A stretch of DNA of 64,000 nucleotides from Aphelocoma coerulescens (lineage: Eukaryota > Chordata > Aves > Passeriformes > Corvidae), in NCBI RefSeq assembly GCF_041296385.1, contig NW_027183960.1:1225001-1289000 (forward strand), in the 5' to 3' direction. The stretch's first letter is position 1, and each line of letters opens with the position of its first letter. The position numbers and the translations under genes are program-made. Positions 1 to 11,336 of the stretch are shown here, piece after piece. The notes beneath the pieces were generated by a model. The model worked only from the letters and a program-made list of their open reading frames with translations, did not search any database and had not been told where the DNA came from.

Positions 1-559
1 GCCACAAGTAGCCCAAGCATGGACATCTTCCTCATCCTGCTCCTCCACTGCTGACGTCAGGGAATTCCCTGGAGCTCCAAACATCTGCCTTTCCAGCTGG
101 AGGATCATGTCTGGCAGCTCTCTGAGCCTCTTCACCTTTGGCAGCGCCACAGCATCCTAGGAGTCATATACTGGCAACTGGCACCTCCAGGACACTTGCT
201 GCTCCTAGGATGCTTTTCTCTGGGAAAATCTTCTTGCACACGACCTTGCTGCCAATTTTACTTCTAGGCCTTTCGTGGCCATCTGCATCCTCAGCCACAA
301 GCAGGTTCTGATGATCAACAGGGCTCTGGGAGAGCAGGGACTCCTGTCTGTGGACAAAGAAAACAAAGACAACTTGTAAGAAGAAAACCTGGAGCTTCTA
401 GATAGAAGACAAAGGACTATTCAATCAAGGCAGGGCCAAAGCAGGAAACTTTCTAAAATGGAACAAGCAGCAGAAGCAGAGCAGTTTTGCAGAAGAAATT
501 CCCCTCCCAGCACTTGGCTTAAGGAAAAAGCCTGATGTTTCTATGAGAGACTTGAGTTC
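1..559 (-). repeat. Monomer 0, class D, truncated by window edge
   Basis: Last 559 bp of a short monomer. The exon-like unit runs from the edge to 343. It reads GCTGCCAATTTT near 250 where other D copies read GCTGCCGATTTT. Confidence 0.92.
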
Positions 560-1762
560 ATGTCTACTATTGGGTACCAGACATCTGAACATTTAGACTA
601 TTGGCTTTCCAGGCTCACGCTATTCAAACCGGAAAGTGAAACTACTCTAACAGTAGGGATGATTGCAAGAAATGTTTCTGTTTACACCACAACTGCCGAC
701 CATGCATCATTCTTACCTTGCACCTGTCCAAAGGCCTTCCTCTGTCTGCGCTCTGGCAACTCTCACCCAAGCTCGGGCAGGGATGGAGGCTCTTGCCACA
801 AGTAGCCCAAGCCTGGAGATATTCCTCATCCTGATCGTCCACTGCTGACATCTAGGAATTCCCTGGAGCTGCAAACACCTGCCTTTGCGGCTCGAGGACC
901 TTCTCTAGCACCATGCCAAACCCCTTCTCCTATGGCAGTGCTGCAGCATCCTGCGAGCCATGGACTGGAACTGGCACCTTCAGCATAGTTGCTCCTGGGA
1001 AACATCCTTCAGCCATTCCCTTACTGCAATGAGCTGGACTCCTACTCCTTTGCAAGGCTCTTCCTGGACAGGTGCATCCTCAGCAATGAGACGGTTCTGC
1101 TGAGAGCCATGGCTCTGAGGGAGCAGCGAGTCCTGTCCAAAGGCCTTCCTCTGACTCCACTCCTGCAGCTCCCACGGAGGCACTGGGAGCCCTGGACACT
1201 CTTGCCACAAGTAGCCCAAGCGTCGAGATCTTCCTCATCCTGCTCCTCCACTGCTGACATCAGGGAATTCCCTGGAGCTCCTAAAATCTGCCTTTCCTGC
1301 TCGAGGATCGTGTCTGGCAGCTCTCTGAGCCTCTTCGCCTTTGGCAGCGCCACAGCATCCTGAGAGTCATATACTGGAAACTGGCAGCTACAGGACACTT
1401 GCTGCTCCTAGGATGCTTTTCTCTGGGAAAATCTTCTTGGACACGACATTGCTCCAGTTTTTACTTCTAGGCCTTTCGTGGCCATCTGCATCCGCAGCCA
1501 CAAGCAGCTTCTGATGATCGACATGGCTCTGGGAAAACAGGGACTCCTGTCTGTGGACAAAGAAAACAAAGACAACTTGTAAGAAGAAAACCTGGAGCTT
1601 CTAGATAGAAGACAAAGGACTATTCAATCAAGGCAGGGCCAAAGCAGGAAACTTTCTAAAATGGAACAAGCAGCAGAAGCACAGTAGTTTTGCAGAAGAA
1701 ATTCCCTTCCCAGCACTTGGCTTAAGGAAAAAACCTCATGTTTCTATGAGAGACTTGAGTTC
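560..1762 (-). repeat. Monomer 1, class H, 1203 bp
   Basis: Double exon-like unit 717-1546. Looks mosaic: the module next to the donor resembles class E (CCAAGCTCGGGCAGG), the other resembles F (CTGACTCCACTCC). A private GCGGCTCGAGG lies near 885, shared only with monomer 8. Confidence 0.94.
717..1546 (-). pseudogene. Exemplar fused double exon-like unit of a long monomer
   Basis: Between the acceptor side at 1546 and the donor boundary at 717 lie two homologous modules: 1133-1546 (414 nt), read first on the minus strand, and 717-1132 (416 nt). The first module is 7 nt shorter than the 421-nt unit of a short monomer, lacking exactly GTGCAAG; the second starts where the second tandem acceptor would leave it. 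The intron-like spacer of about 370 bp is missing between them. The join is out of frame relative to the frame leading into the donor. Stops occur in both modules, including CTG TAG in the first and CCA TAG in the second. No product is expected in the present form. Confidence 0.5.
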
Positions 1763-2955
1763 ATGTCTACTACTGGGTACCAGACATCTGAACATTTAGA
1801 CTATATGCTTTCCAGGCTCACGCTATTCAAACCTGAAAGTGAAACTACTCTAACAGTAAGGATGATTGCAAGAAATGTTTCTGTTTACACCACGACTGCC
1901 GACCATGCATCATTCTTACCTTGCACCTGTCCAAAGGCCTTCCTCCATCTGCGCTCCAGCAACTCTCACTCAGGCAAGGGCAGGGATGGAGGCTCTTGCC
2001 ACAAGTAGCCCAAGCGTGGACATCTTCCTCATCCTGCTACTCCACTGCTGACGTCAGGGTATTCCCTGGAGCTGCAAACACCTGCCTTTGCTGCTCGAGG
2101 ATCTTCTCTAGCACCATGCAAAACCCCTTCTCCTATGGCAGTGCTGCAGCATCCTGCGAGCCACGGACTGGAACTGGCACCTCCAGCAAAGTTGCTCCTG
2201 GGAAACATCCCTCAGCCATTCCCTTACTGCAATGAGCTGGACTCCTACTCCTCTGCAATGCTCTTCCTGGACAGGTGCATCCTCAGCAATGAGACAGTTC
2301 TGCTGAGAGCCACAGCTCTGAGGAAGCAGCCAGTCCTGCCCAATGGTTGTCCTCTGTCACCAGTCCTGCAGCTCCCACGGAGGCACTGGGAGCCTTGGAC
2401 ACTCTTGCCACAAGTAGCCCAAGCGTGGACATCTTCCTCATCCTGCTCCTCCACTGCTGACGTCAGGGAATTCCCTGGTGCTCCCAACATCTGCCTTTCC
2501 TGCTGGAGGATCGTGTCTGGCAGATCTCTGAGCCTCTTTGCCTTTGGCAGCGCCAGAGCATCCTAGGAGTCATATACTGGCAACTGGCACCTCCAGGACA
2601 CTTGCTGCTCCTAGGATGCTTTCCTCTAGGAAAAACTTCTTGCACACGTCCTTGCTCCAGTTTTTACTCCTAGGCCATCTGCATTCTCAGCCACAAGAAG
2701 CTTCTGATGATCGACATGGCTCTGGGAGAGCAGGGACTCCTGTCTGTGGACAAAGAAAACAAAGACAACTTGTAAGATTAAAACCTGGAGCTTCTAGTTA
2801 GAAGAGAAAGGACAATTCAATCAAGGCAGGGCCAAAGCAGGAAACTTTCTAAAATGGAACAAGCAGCAGAAGCACAGTAGTTTTGCAGAAGAAATTCCCC
2901 TCCCCGCACTTGGCTTAAGGAAAAAGCCTGATGTTTCTATGAGAGACTTGAGTTC
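1763..2955 (-). repeat. Monomer 2, class G, 1193 bp
   Basis: Double exon-like unit 1920-2739. Shorter by 10 bp than other long classes because TTTCGTGGCC is missing near 2674, between GGCC repeats. Private CTATATGCTTTCC near 1801. Confidence 0.95.
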
Positions 2956-3105
2956 ATGTCTACTATTGGATAGCAGACATCTGAACATTTAGACTACTGG
3001 CTTTCCAGGCTCACGCAATTCAAACCGGAATGTCAAACTATTTCAAAAGCTAGAGATGCTTCGAAGAAATGTTTCTGTATTCACCACAACTGGGGACCAT
3101 GCATC

Positions 3106-3116
3106 ATTCTTACCTT
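3106..3116 (-). other. Splice donor (exemplar)
   Basis: The minus strand reads GCAAG|GTAAGAATG with GT at 3113-3112. This is close to the vertebrate consensus MAG|GTRAGT. Seven bases upstream, CAG|GTGCAA offers a weaker alternative donor. The site recurs at the same offset (157 or 158) from the start of each monomer. Confidence 0.6.
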
Positions 3117-3534
3117 GCACCTGTCCAAAGGCCTTCCTCCGTCTCCAGTCCTGCCGCTCTCACGGAGGCACTGGGAGCCTTGGACACTCTTGCCACAAGT
3201 AGCCCAAGCGTGGACATCTTCCTCATCCTGCTCCTCCACTGCTGACGTCAGGGAATTCCCTGGAGCTCCAAACATCTGCCTTTCCAGCTGGAGGATCATG
3301 TCTGGCAGCTCTCTGAGCCTCTTCACCTTTGGCAGCGCCACAGCATCCTAGGAGTCATATACTGGCAACTGGCACCTCCAGGACACTTGCTGCTCCTAGG
3401 ATGCTTTTCTCTGGGAAAATCTTCTTGTACACGACATTGCTGCCGATTTTACTTCTAGGCCTTTCGTGGCCATCTGCATCCTCAGCCACAAGCAGGTTCT
3501 GATGATCAACAGGGCTCTGGGAGAGCAGGGACTC
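3114..3534 (-). pseudogene. Exemplar single exon-like unit of a short (class D) monomer
   Basis: The unit is bounded on the minus strand by the second of two tandem acceptors (CCACAG then ACAG) and by a strong donor, AAG|GTAAGAAT, and measures 421 nt. From the acceptor the frame starting GAG TCC CTG stays open to a TGA at 3355-3357. The stretch after a TAG at 3348-3350 is open in another frame for 78 codons, up to and through the donor; it contains a basic run PKVKRLREL and an acidic run VEEQDEEDVHAW. Comparison with the homologous upstream module of long monomers (GTTCC versus GTTGCC) suggests one inserted G caused the frame switch; without it the unit would be 420 nt and phase 0-0. No protein family was recognised. 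A decayed coding exon or a non-coding RNA exon are both possible. Confidence 0.5.
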
Positions 3535-3576
3535 CTGTCTGTGGACAAAGAAAACAAAGACAACTTGTAAGAAGAA
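3535..3576 (-). other. Splice acceptor, pyrimidine tract and branch-point-like site (exemplar)
   Basis: Read on the minus strand: CTTAC with its A at 3568, then a pyrimidine-rich run (TGTCTTTGTTTTCTTTGTCC), then ACAG and a second ACAG four bases on. The branch A lies 29 or 33 nt before the two AGs, a typical spacing. The same block looked identical in every monomer I checked, except for the base changes just beyond CTTAC in class G. Confidence 0.6.
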
Positions 3577-3908
3577 AACCTGGAGCTTCTAGTTAGAAGA
3601 CAAAGGACTATTCAATCAAGGCAGGGCCAAAGCAGGAAACTTTCTAAAATGGAACAAGCAGCAGAAGCAGAGCAGTTTTGCAGAAGAAATTCCCCTCCCA
3701 GCACTTGGCTTAAGGAAAAAGCCTGATGTTTCTATGAGAGACTTGAGTTCATGTCTACTATTGGGTACCAGACATCTGAACATTTAGACTATTGGCTTTC
3801 CAGGCTCACACTATTCAAACCGGAAAGTGAAACTACTCTAAAAGCTAGAGGCGATTGCAAGAAATGTTTCTGCTCACACCACGACTGCCGACCATGCATC
3901 ATTCTTAC
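3535..3908 (-). other. Intron-like spacer between adjacent exon-like units (exemplar)
   Basis: 374 bp separate the donor of the E monomer (GT at 3908-3907) from the acceptor of the D monomer. The spacer holds the phase marker used here to number monomers and much of the class-diagnostic variation. Open frames of about 80 codons on the plus strand cross it in many copies but end in or overlap the antisense of the exon-like unit, and are not taken as genes. Confidence 0.5.
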
Positions 3909-4954
3909 CTTGCACCTGTCCAAAGGCCTTCCTCCGTCTGCGCTCTGGCAACTCTCACCCAAGCTCGGGCAGGGATGGAGGCTCTTGCCACAAGTAGCCC
4001 AAGCCTGGAGATATTCCTCATCCTGATCTTCCACTGCTGACATCTAGGAATTCCCTGGAGCTGCAAACACTTGCCTTTGCTGCTCGAGGATCTTCTCTAG
4101 CACCATGCCAAATGCCTTCTCCTATGGCAGTGCTGCAGCATCCTGCGAGCCATGGACTGGAACTGGCACCTTCAGCATAGTTGCTCCTGGGAAACATCCT
4201 TCAGCCATTCCCTTACTGCAATGAGCTGGACTCCTACACCTTTGCAAGGCTCTTCCTGGATAGGTGCATCCTCAGCAATGAGACGGTTCTGCTGAGAGCC
4301 ACGGCTCTGAGGGAGCAGCCAGTCCTGCCCAAAGGCCTTCCTCCGTCACCAGTCCTGCAGCTCCCACGGAGGCACTGGGAGCCCTGGACACTCTTGCCAC
4401 AAGTAGCCCAAGCGTCGAGATCTTCCTCATCCTGCTCCTCCACTGCTGACATCAGGGAATTCCCTGGAGCTCCCAACATCTGCCTTTCCTGCTCGAGGAT
4501 CGTGTCTGGCAGCTCTCTGAGCCTCTTACACTTTGGAAGCGCAACAGCATCCTAGGAGTCATATACTGGCAACTGGCACCTCCAGGACACTTGCTGCTCC
4601 TAGGATGCTTTTCTCTGGGAAAATCTTCTTGCACACAACCTTGCTGCAGATTTTACTTCTAGGCCTTTTGTGGCCATCTGCATCCGCAGCCACAAGCAGC
4701 TTCTGATGATCGACATGGCTCTGGGAGAGCAGGGACTCCTGTCTGTGGACAAAGAAAACAAAGACAACTTGTAAGAAGAAAACCTGGAGCTTCTAGTTAG
4801 AAGAGAAAGGACTATTCAATCAAGGCAGAGCCAAGGGAGGAAACTTTCTAAAATGGAACAAGCAGCAGAAGCACAGCAGTATTGCAGAAGAAATTCCCCT
4901 CCCAGCACTTGGCTTAAGGAAAACGCCTGATGTTTCTGTAAGAGACATGAGTTC
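3751..4954 (-). repeat. Monomer 4, class E, 1204 bp
   Basis: Double exon-like unit 3909-4738. Class E is marked by CTAAAAGCTAGAGGCG in the intron-like part and CTTACACTTTGGAAGCG in the exon-like part. Has CCAAATGCC near 4107, where later E copies have CCAAACCCC. Confidence 0.95.
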
Positions 4955-6157
4955 ATGTCTACTATTGGGTACCAGACATCTGAACATTTAGACTATTGGC
5001 TTTCCAGGCTCACGCTATTCAAACCGGAAAGTGAAACTACTCTAACAGTAAGGATGATTGCAAGAAATGTTTCTGTTTACACCACGACTGCCGACCATCC
5101 ATCATTCTTACCTTGCACCTGTCCAAAGGCCTTCCTCCGTCTGCGCTCCGGCAACTCTCACCCAGGCAAGGGCAGGGATAGAGGCTCTTGCCACAAGTAG
5201 CCCAAGCATGGACATCTTCCTCATCCTGCTACTCTACTGCTGACGTCAGGGTATTCCCTGGAGCTGCAAACACCTGCCTTTGCTGCTCGAGGACCTTCTC
5301 TAGCATCATGCCAAACCCCTTCTCCTATGGCAGTGCTGCAGCATCCTGCGAGCCATGGACTGGAACTGGCACCTTCAGCATAGTTGCTCCTGGGAAACAT
5401 CATTCAGCCATTCCCTTACTGCAATGAGCTGGACTCCTACTCCTTTGCAAGGCTCTTCCTGGACAGGTGCATCCTCAGCAATGAGACGGTTCTGCTGAGA
5501 GCCATGGCTCTGAGGGAGGAGCCAGTCCTGTCCAAAGGCCTTCCTCTGACTCCACTCCTGCAGCTCTCACGGAGGCACTGGGAGCCTTGGACACTCTTGC
5601 CACAAGTAGCCCAAGCGTGGACATCTTCCTCATCCTGCTCCTCCACTGCTGACGTCAGGGAATTCCCTGGAGCTCCTAAAATCTGCCTTTCCTGCTGGAG
5701 GATCGTGTCTGGCAGCTCTCTGATCCTCTTCGCCTTTGGCAGCGCCACAGCATCCTGAGAGTCATATACTGGAAACTGGCAGCTACATGACACTTGCCGC
5801 TCCTAGGATGCTTTTCTCTGGGAAAATCTTCTTGGACACGACATTGCTCCAGTTTTTACTTCTAGGCCTTTCGTGGCCATCTGCATCCGCAGCCACAAGC
5901 AGCTTCTGATGATCGACATGGCTCTGGGAAAACAGGGACTCCTGTCTGTGGACAAAGAAAACAAAGACAACTTGTAAGAAGAAAACCTGGAGCTTCTAGA
6001 TAGAAGACAAAGGACTATTCAATCAAGGCAGGGCCAAGGGAGGAAACTTTCTAAAATGGAACAAGCAGCAGAAGCACAGTAGTTTTGCAGAAGAAATTCC
6101 CTTCCCAGCACTTGGCTTAAGGAAAAAACCTCATGTTTCTATGAGAGACTTGAGTTC
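4955..6157 (-). repeat. Monomer 5, class F, 1203 bp
   Basis: Double exon-like unit 5112-5941. Class F is marked by GGGATAGAGG, ATCATGCC and CATCATTCAGCC. Private TCTGTAAGAG just before the start, and CCATCCATC near 5096. Confidence 0.95.
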
Positions 6158-7350
6158 ATGTCTACTACTGGGTACCAGACATCTGAACATTTAGACTATT
6201 GGCTTTCCAGGCTCACGCTATTCAAACCGGAAAGTGAAACTACTCTAACAGTAAGGATGATTGCAAGAAATGTTTCTGTTTACACCACGACTGCCGACCA
6301 TGCATCATTCTTACCTTGCACCTGTCCAAAGGCCTTCCTCCATCTGCGCTCCAGCAACTCTCACTCAGGTAAGGGCAGGGATGGAGGCTCTTGCCACAAG
6401 TAGCCCAAGCGTGGACATCTTCCTCATCCTGCTACTCCACTGCTGACGTCAGGGTATTCCCTGGAGCTGCAAACACCTGCCTTTGCTGCTCGAGGATCTT
6501 CTCTAGCACCATGCAAAACCCCTTCTCCTATGGCAGTGCTGCAGCATCCTGCGAGCCACGGACTGGAACTGGCACCTCCAGCAAAGTTGCTCCTGGGAAA
6601 CATCCCTCAGCCATTCCCTTACTGCAATGAGCTGGACTCCTACTCCTCTGCAATGCTCTTCCTGGACAGGTGCATCCTCAGCAATGAGACAGTTCTGCTG
6701 AGAGCCACAGCTCTGAGGAAGCAGCCAGTCCTGCCCAATGGTTGTCCTCTGTCACCAGTCCTGCAGCTCCCACGGAGGCACTGGGAGCCTTGGACACTCT
6801 TGCCACAAGTAGCCCAAGCGTGGACATCTTCCTCATCCTGCTCCTCCACTGCTGACGTCAGGGAATTCCCTGGTGCTCCCAACATCTGCCTTTCCTGCTG
6901 GAGGATCGTGTCTGGCAGATCTCTGAGCCTCTTTGCCTTTGGCAGCGCCAGAGCATCCTAGGAGTCATATACTGGCAACTGGCACCTCCAGGACACTTGC
7001 TGCTCCTAGGATGCTTTCCTCTAGGAAAAACTTCTTGCACACGTCCTTGCTCCAGTTTTTACTCCTAGGCCATCTGCATTCTCAGCCACAAGAAGCTTCT
7101 GATGATCGACATGGCTCTGGGAGAGCAGGGACTCCTGTCTGTGGACAAAGAAAACAAAGACAACTTGTAAGATTAAAACCTGGAGCTTCTAGTTAGAAGA
7201 GAAAGGACAATTCAATCAAGGCAGGGCCAAAGCAGGAAACTTTCTAAAATGGAACAAGCAGCAGAAGCACAGCAGTATTGCAGAAGAAATTCCCCTCCCC
7301 GCACTTGGCTTAAGGAAAAAGCCTGATGTTTCTATGAGAGACTTGAGTTC
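6158..7350 (-). repeat. Monomer 6, class G, 1193 bp
   Basis: Double exon-like unit 6315-7134. Copy of monomer 2 at offset 4395. Private CAGGTAAGGGC near 6367. Ends with CAGCAGTATTGC rather than CAGTAGTTTTGC. Confidence 0.95.
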
Positions 7351-8145
7351 ATGTCTACTATTGGATAGCAGACATCTGAACATTTAGACTACTGGCTTTC
7401 CAGGCTCACGCAATTCAAACCGGAATGTCAAACTATTTCAAAAGCTAGAGATGCTTCGAAGAAATGTTTCTGTATTCACCACAACTGGGGACCATGCATC
7501 ATTCTTACCTTGCACCTGTCCAAAGGCCTTCCTCCGTCTCCAGTCCTGCCGCTCTCACGGAGGCACTGGGAGCCTTGGACACTCTTGCCACAAGTAGCCC
7601 AAGCGTGGACATCTTCCTCATCCTGCTCCTCCACTGCTGACGTCAGGGAATTCCCTGGAGCTCCAAACATCTGCCTTTCCAGCTGGAGGATCATGTCTGG
7701 CAGCTCTCTGAGCCTCTTCACCTTTGGCAGCGCCACAGCATCCTAGGAGTCATATACTGGCAACTGGCACCTCCAGGACACTTGCTGCTCCTAGGATGCT
7801 TTTCTCTGGGAAAATCTTCTTGTACACGACATTGCTGCCGATTTTACTTCTAGGCCTTTCGTGGCCATCTGCATCCTCAGCCACAAGCAGGTTCTGATGA
7901 TCAACAGAGCTCTGGGAGAGCAGGGACTCCTGTCTGTGGACAAAGAAAACAAAGACAACTTGTAAGAAGAAAACCTGGAGCTTCTAGTTAGAAGACAAAG
8001 GACTATTCAATCAAGGCAGGGCCAAAGCAGGAAACTTTCTAAAATGGAACAAGCAGCAGAAGCAGAGCAGTTTTGCAGAAGAAATTCCCCTCCCAGCACT
8101 TGGCTTAAGGAAAAAGCCTGATGTTTCTATGAGAGACTTGAGTTC
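7351..8145 (-). repeat. Monomer 7, class D, 795 bp
   Basis: Single exon-like unit 7509-7929. Copy of monomer 3 at offset 4395. Reads AACAGAGCTCTGG near 7904, a variant seen again in the Q-block D monomers. Confidence 0.95.
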
Positions 8146-9348
8146 ATGTCTACTATTGGGTACCAGACATCTGAACATTTAGACTATTGGCTTTCCAGGC
8201 TCACGCTATTCAAACCGGAAAGTGAAACTACTCTAACAGTAGGGATGATTGCAAGAAATGTTTCTGTTTACACCACAACTGCCGACCATGCATCATTCTT
8301 ACCTTGCACCTGTCCAAAGGCCTTCCTCTGTCTGCGCTCTGGCAACTCTCACCCAAGCTCGGGCAGGGATGGAGGCTCTTGCCACAAGTAGCCCAAGCCT
8401 GGAGATATTCCTCATCCTGATCGTCCACTGCTGACATCTAGGAATTCCCTGGAGCTGCAAACACCTGCCTTTGCGGCTCGAGGACCTTCTCTAGCACCAT
8501 GCCAAACCCCTTCTCCTATGGCAGTGCTGCAGCATCCTGCGAGCCATGGACTGGAACTGGCACCTTCAGCATAGTTGCTCCTGGGAAACATCCTTCAGCC
8601 ATTCCCTTACTGCAATGAGCTGGACTCCTACTCCTTTGCAAGGCTCTTCCTGGACAGGTGCATCCTCAGCAATGAGACGGTTCTGCTGAGAGCCATGGCT
8701 CTGAGGGAGCAGCGAGTCCTGTCCAAAGGCCTTCCTCTGACTCCACTCCTGCAGCTCCCACGGAGGCACTGGGAGCCCTGGACACTCTTGCCACAAGTAG
8801 CCCAAGCGTCGAGATCTTCCTCATCCTGCTCCTCCACTGCTGACATCAGGGAATTCCCTGGAGCTCCTAAAATCTGCCTTTCCTGCTCGAGGATCGTGTC
8901 TGGCAGCTCTCTGAGCCTCTTCGCCTTTGGCAGCGCCACAGCATCCTGAGAGTCATATACTGGAATCTGGCAGCTACAGGACACTTGCTGCTCCTAGGAT
9001 GCTTTTCTCTGGGAAAATCTTCTTGGACACGACATTGCTCCAGTTTTTACTTCTAGGCCTTTCGTGGCCATCTGCATCCGCAGCCACAAGCAGCTTCTGA
9101 TGATCGACATGGCTCTGGGAAAACAGGGACTCCTGTCTGTGGACAAAGAAAACAAAGACAACTTGTAAGAAGAAAACCTGGAGCTTCTAGATAGAAGACA
9201 AAGGACTATTCAATCAAGGCAGGGCCAAAGCAGGAAACTTTCTAAAATGGAACAAGCAGCAGAAGCACAGTAGTTTTGCAGAAGAAATTCCCTTCCCAGC
9301 ACTTGGCTTAAGGAAAAAACCTCATGTTTCTATGAGAGACTTGAGTTC
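8146..9348 (-). repeat. Monomer 8, class H, 1203 bp
   Basis: Double exon-like unit 8303-9132. Near-identical to monomer 1 at offset 7586; I saw GGAATCTGG near 8963 against GGAAACTGG near 1377. Confidence 0.95.
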
Positions 9349-10541
9349 ATGTCTACTACTGGGTACCAGACATCTGAACATTTAGACTATTGGCTTTCCA
9401 GGCTCACGCTATTCAAACCTGAAAGTGAAACTACTCTAACAGTAAGGATGATTGCAAGAAATGTTTCTGTTTACACCACGACTGCCGACCATCCATCATT
9501 CTTACCTTGCACCTGTCCAAAGGCCTTCCTCCATCTGCGCTCCAGCAACTCTCACTCAGGCAAGGGCAGGGATGGAGGCTCTTGCCACAAGTAGCCCAAG
9601 CGTGGACATCTTCCTCATCCTGCTACTCCACTGCTGACGTCAGGGTATTCCCTGGAGCTGCAAACACCTGCCTTTGCTGCTCGAGGATCTTCTCTAGCAC
9701 CATGCAAAACCCCTTCTCCTATGGCAGTGCTGCAGCATCCTGCGAGCCACGGACTGGAACTGGCACCTCCAGCAAAGTTGCTCCTGGGAAACATCCCTCA
9801 GCCATTCCCTTACTGCAATGAGCTGGACTCCTACTCCTCTGCAATGCTCTTCCTGGACAGGTGCATCCTCAGCAATGAGACAGTTCTGCTGAGAGCCACA
9901 GCTCTGAGGAAGCAGCCAGTCCTGCCCAATGGTTGTCCTCTGTCACCAGTCCTGCAGCTCCCACGGAGGCACTGGGAGCCTTGGACACTCTTGCCACAAG
10001 TAGCCCAAGCGTGGACATCTTCCTCATCCTGCTCCTCCACTGCTGACGTCAGGGAATTCCCTGGTGCTCCCAACATCTGCCTTTCCTGCTGGAGGATCGT
10101 GTCTGGCAGATCTCTGAGCCTCTTTGCCTTTGGCAGCGCCAGAGCATCCTAGGAGTCATATACTGGCAACTGGCACCTCCAGGACACTTGCTGCTCCTAG
10201 GATGCTTTCCTCTAGGAAAAACTTCTTGCACACGTCCTTGCTCCAGTTTTTACTCCTAGGCCATCTGCATTCTCAGCCACAAGAAGCTTCTGATGATCGA
10301 CATGGCTCTGGGAGAGCAGGGACTCCTGTCTGTGGACAAAGAAAACAAAGACAACTTGTAAGATTAAAACCTGGAGCTTCTAGTTAGAAGAGAAAGGACA
10401 ATTCAATCAAGGCAGGGCCAAGGGAGGAAACTTTCTAAAATGGAACAAGCAGCAGAAGCACAGTAGTTTAGCAGAAGAAATTCCCCTCCCCGCACTTGGC
10501 TTAAGGAAAAAGCCTGATGTTTCTATGAGAGACTTGAGTTC
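9349..10541 (-). repeat. Monomer 9, class G, 1193 bp
   Basis: Double exon-like unit 9506-10325. Third copy of the left-hand G monomer; reads CCATCCATC near 9489 where monomers 2 and 6 read CCATGCATC. Ends with a private GTAGTTTAGCAG. Confidence 0.95.
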
Positions 10542-11336
10542 ATGTCTACTATTGGATAGCAGACATCTGAACATTTAGACTACTGGCTTTCCAGGCTCAC
10601 GCAATTCAAACCGGAATGTCAAACTATTTCAAAAGCTAGAGATGCTTCGAAGAAATGTTTCTGTATTCACCACAACTGGGGACCATGCATCATTCTTACC
10701 TTGCACCTGTCCAAAGGCCTTCCTCCGTCTCCAGTCCTGCCGCTCTCACGGAGGCACTGGGAGCCTTGGACACTCTTGCCACAAGTAGCCCAAGCGTGGA
10801 CATCTTCCTCATCCTGCTCCTCCACTGCTGACGTCAGGGAATTCCCTGGAGCTCCAAACATCTGCCTTTCCAGCTGGAGGATCATGTCTGGCAGCTCTCT
10901 GAGCCTCTTCACCTTTGGCAGCGCCACAGCATCCTAGGAGTCATATACTGGCAACTGGCACCTCCAGGACACTTGCTGCTCCTAGGATGCTTTTCTCTGG
11001 GAAAATCTTCTTGTACACGACATTGCTGCCGATTTTACTTCTAGGCCTTTCGTGGCCATCTGCATCCTCAGCCACAAGCAGGTTCTGATGATCAACAGGG
11101 CTCTGGGAGAGCAGGGACTCCTGTCTGTGGACAAAGAAAACAAAGACAACTTGTAAGAAGAAAACCTGGAGCTTCTAGTTAGAAGACAAAGGACTATTCA
11201 ATCAAGGCAGGGCCAAAGCAGGAAACTTTCTAAAATGGAACAAGCAGCAGAAGCAGAGCAGTTTTGCAGAAGAAATTCCCCTCCCAGCACTTGGCTTAAG
11301 GAAAAAGCCTGATGTTTCTATGAGAGACTTGAGTTC
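10542..11336 (-). repeat. Monomer 10, class D, 795 bp
   Basis: Single exon-like unit 10700-11120. Pairs with monomer 9 as the third G-D dimer, and with monomer 25 at an offset of exactly 15996. Confidence 0.95.

Larger units (their letters stand above)
2956..3750 (-). repeat. Monomer 3, class D, 795 bp
   Basis: Single exon-like unit 3114-3534. The class is marked by ATTGGATAGCAG just after the phase marker and by TTCCAGCTGGAGG in the exon-like part. Confidence 0.95.
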
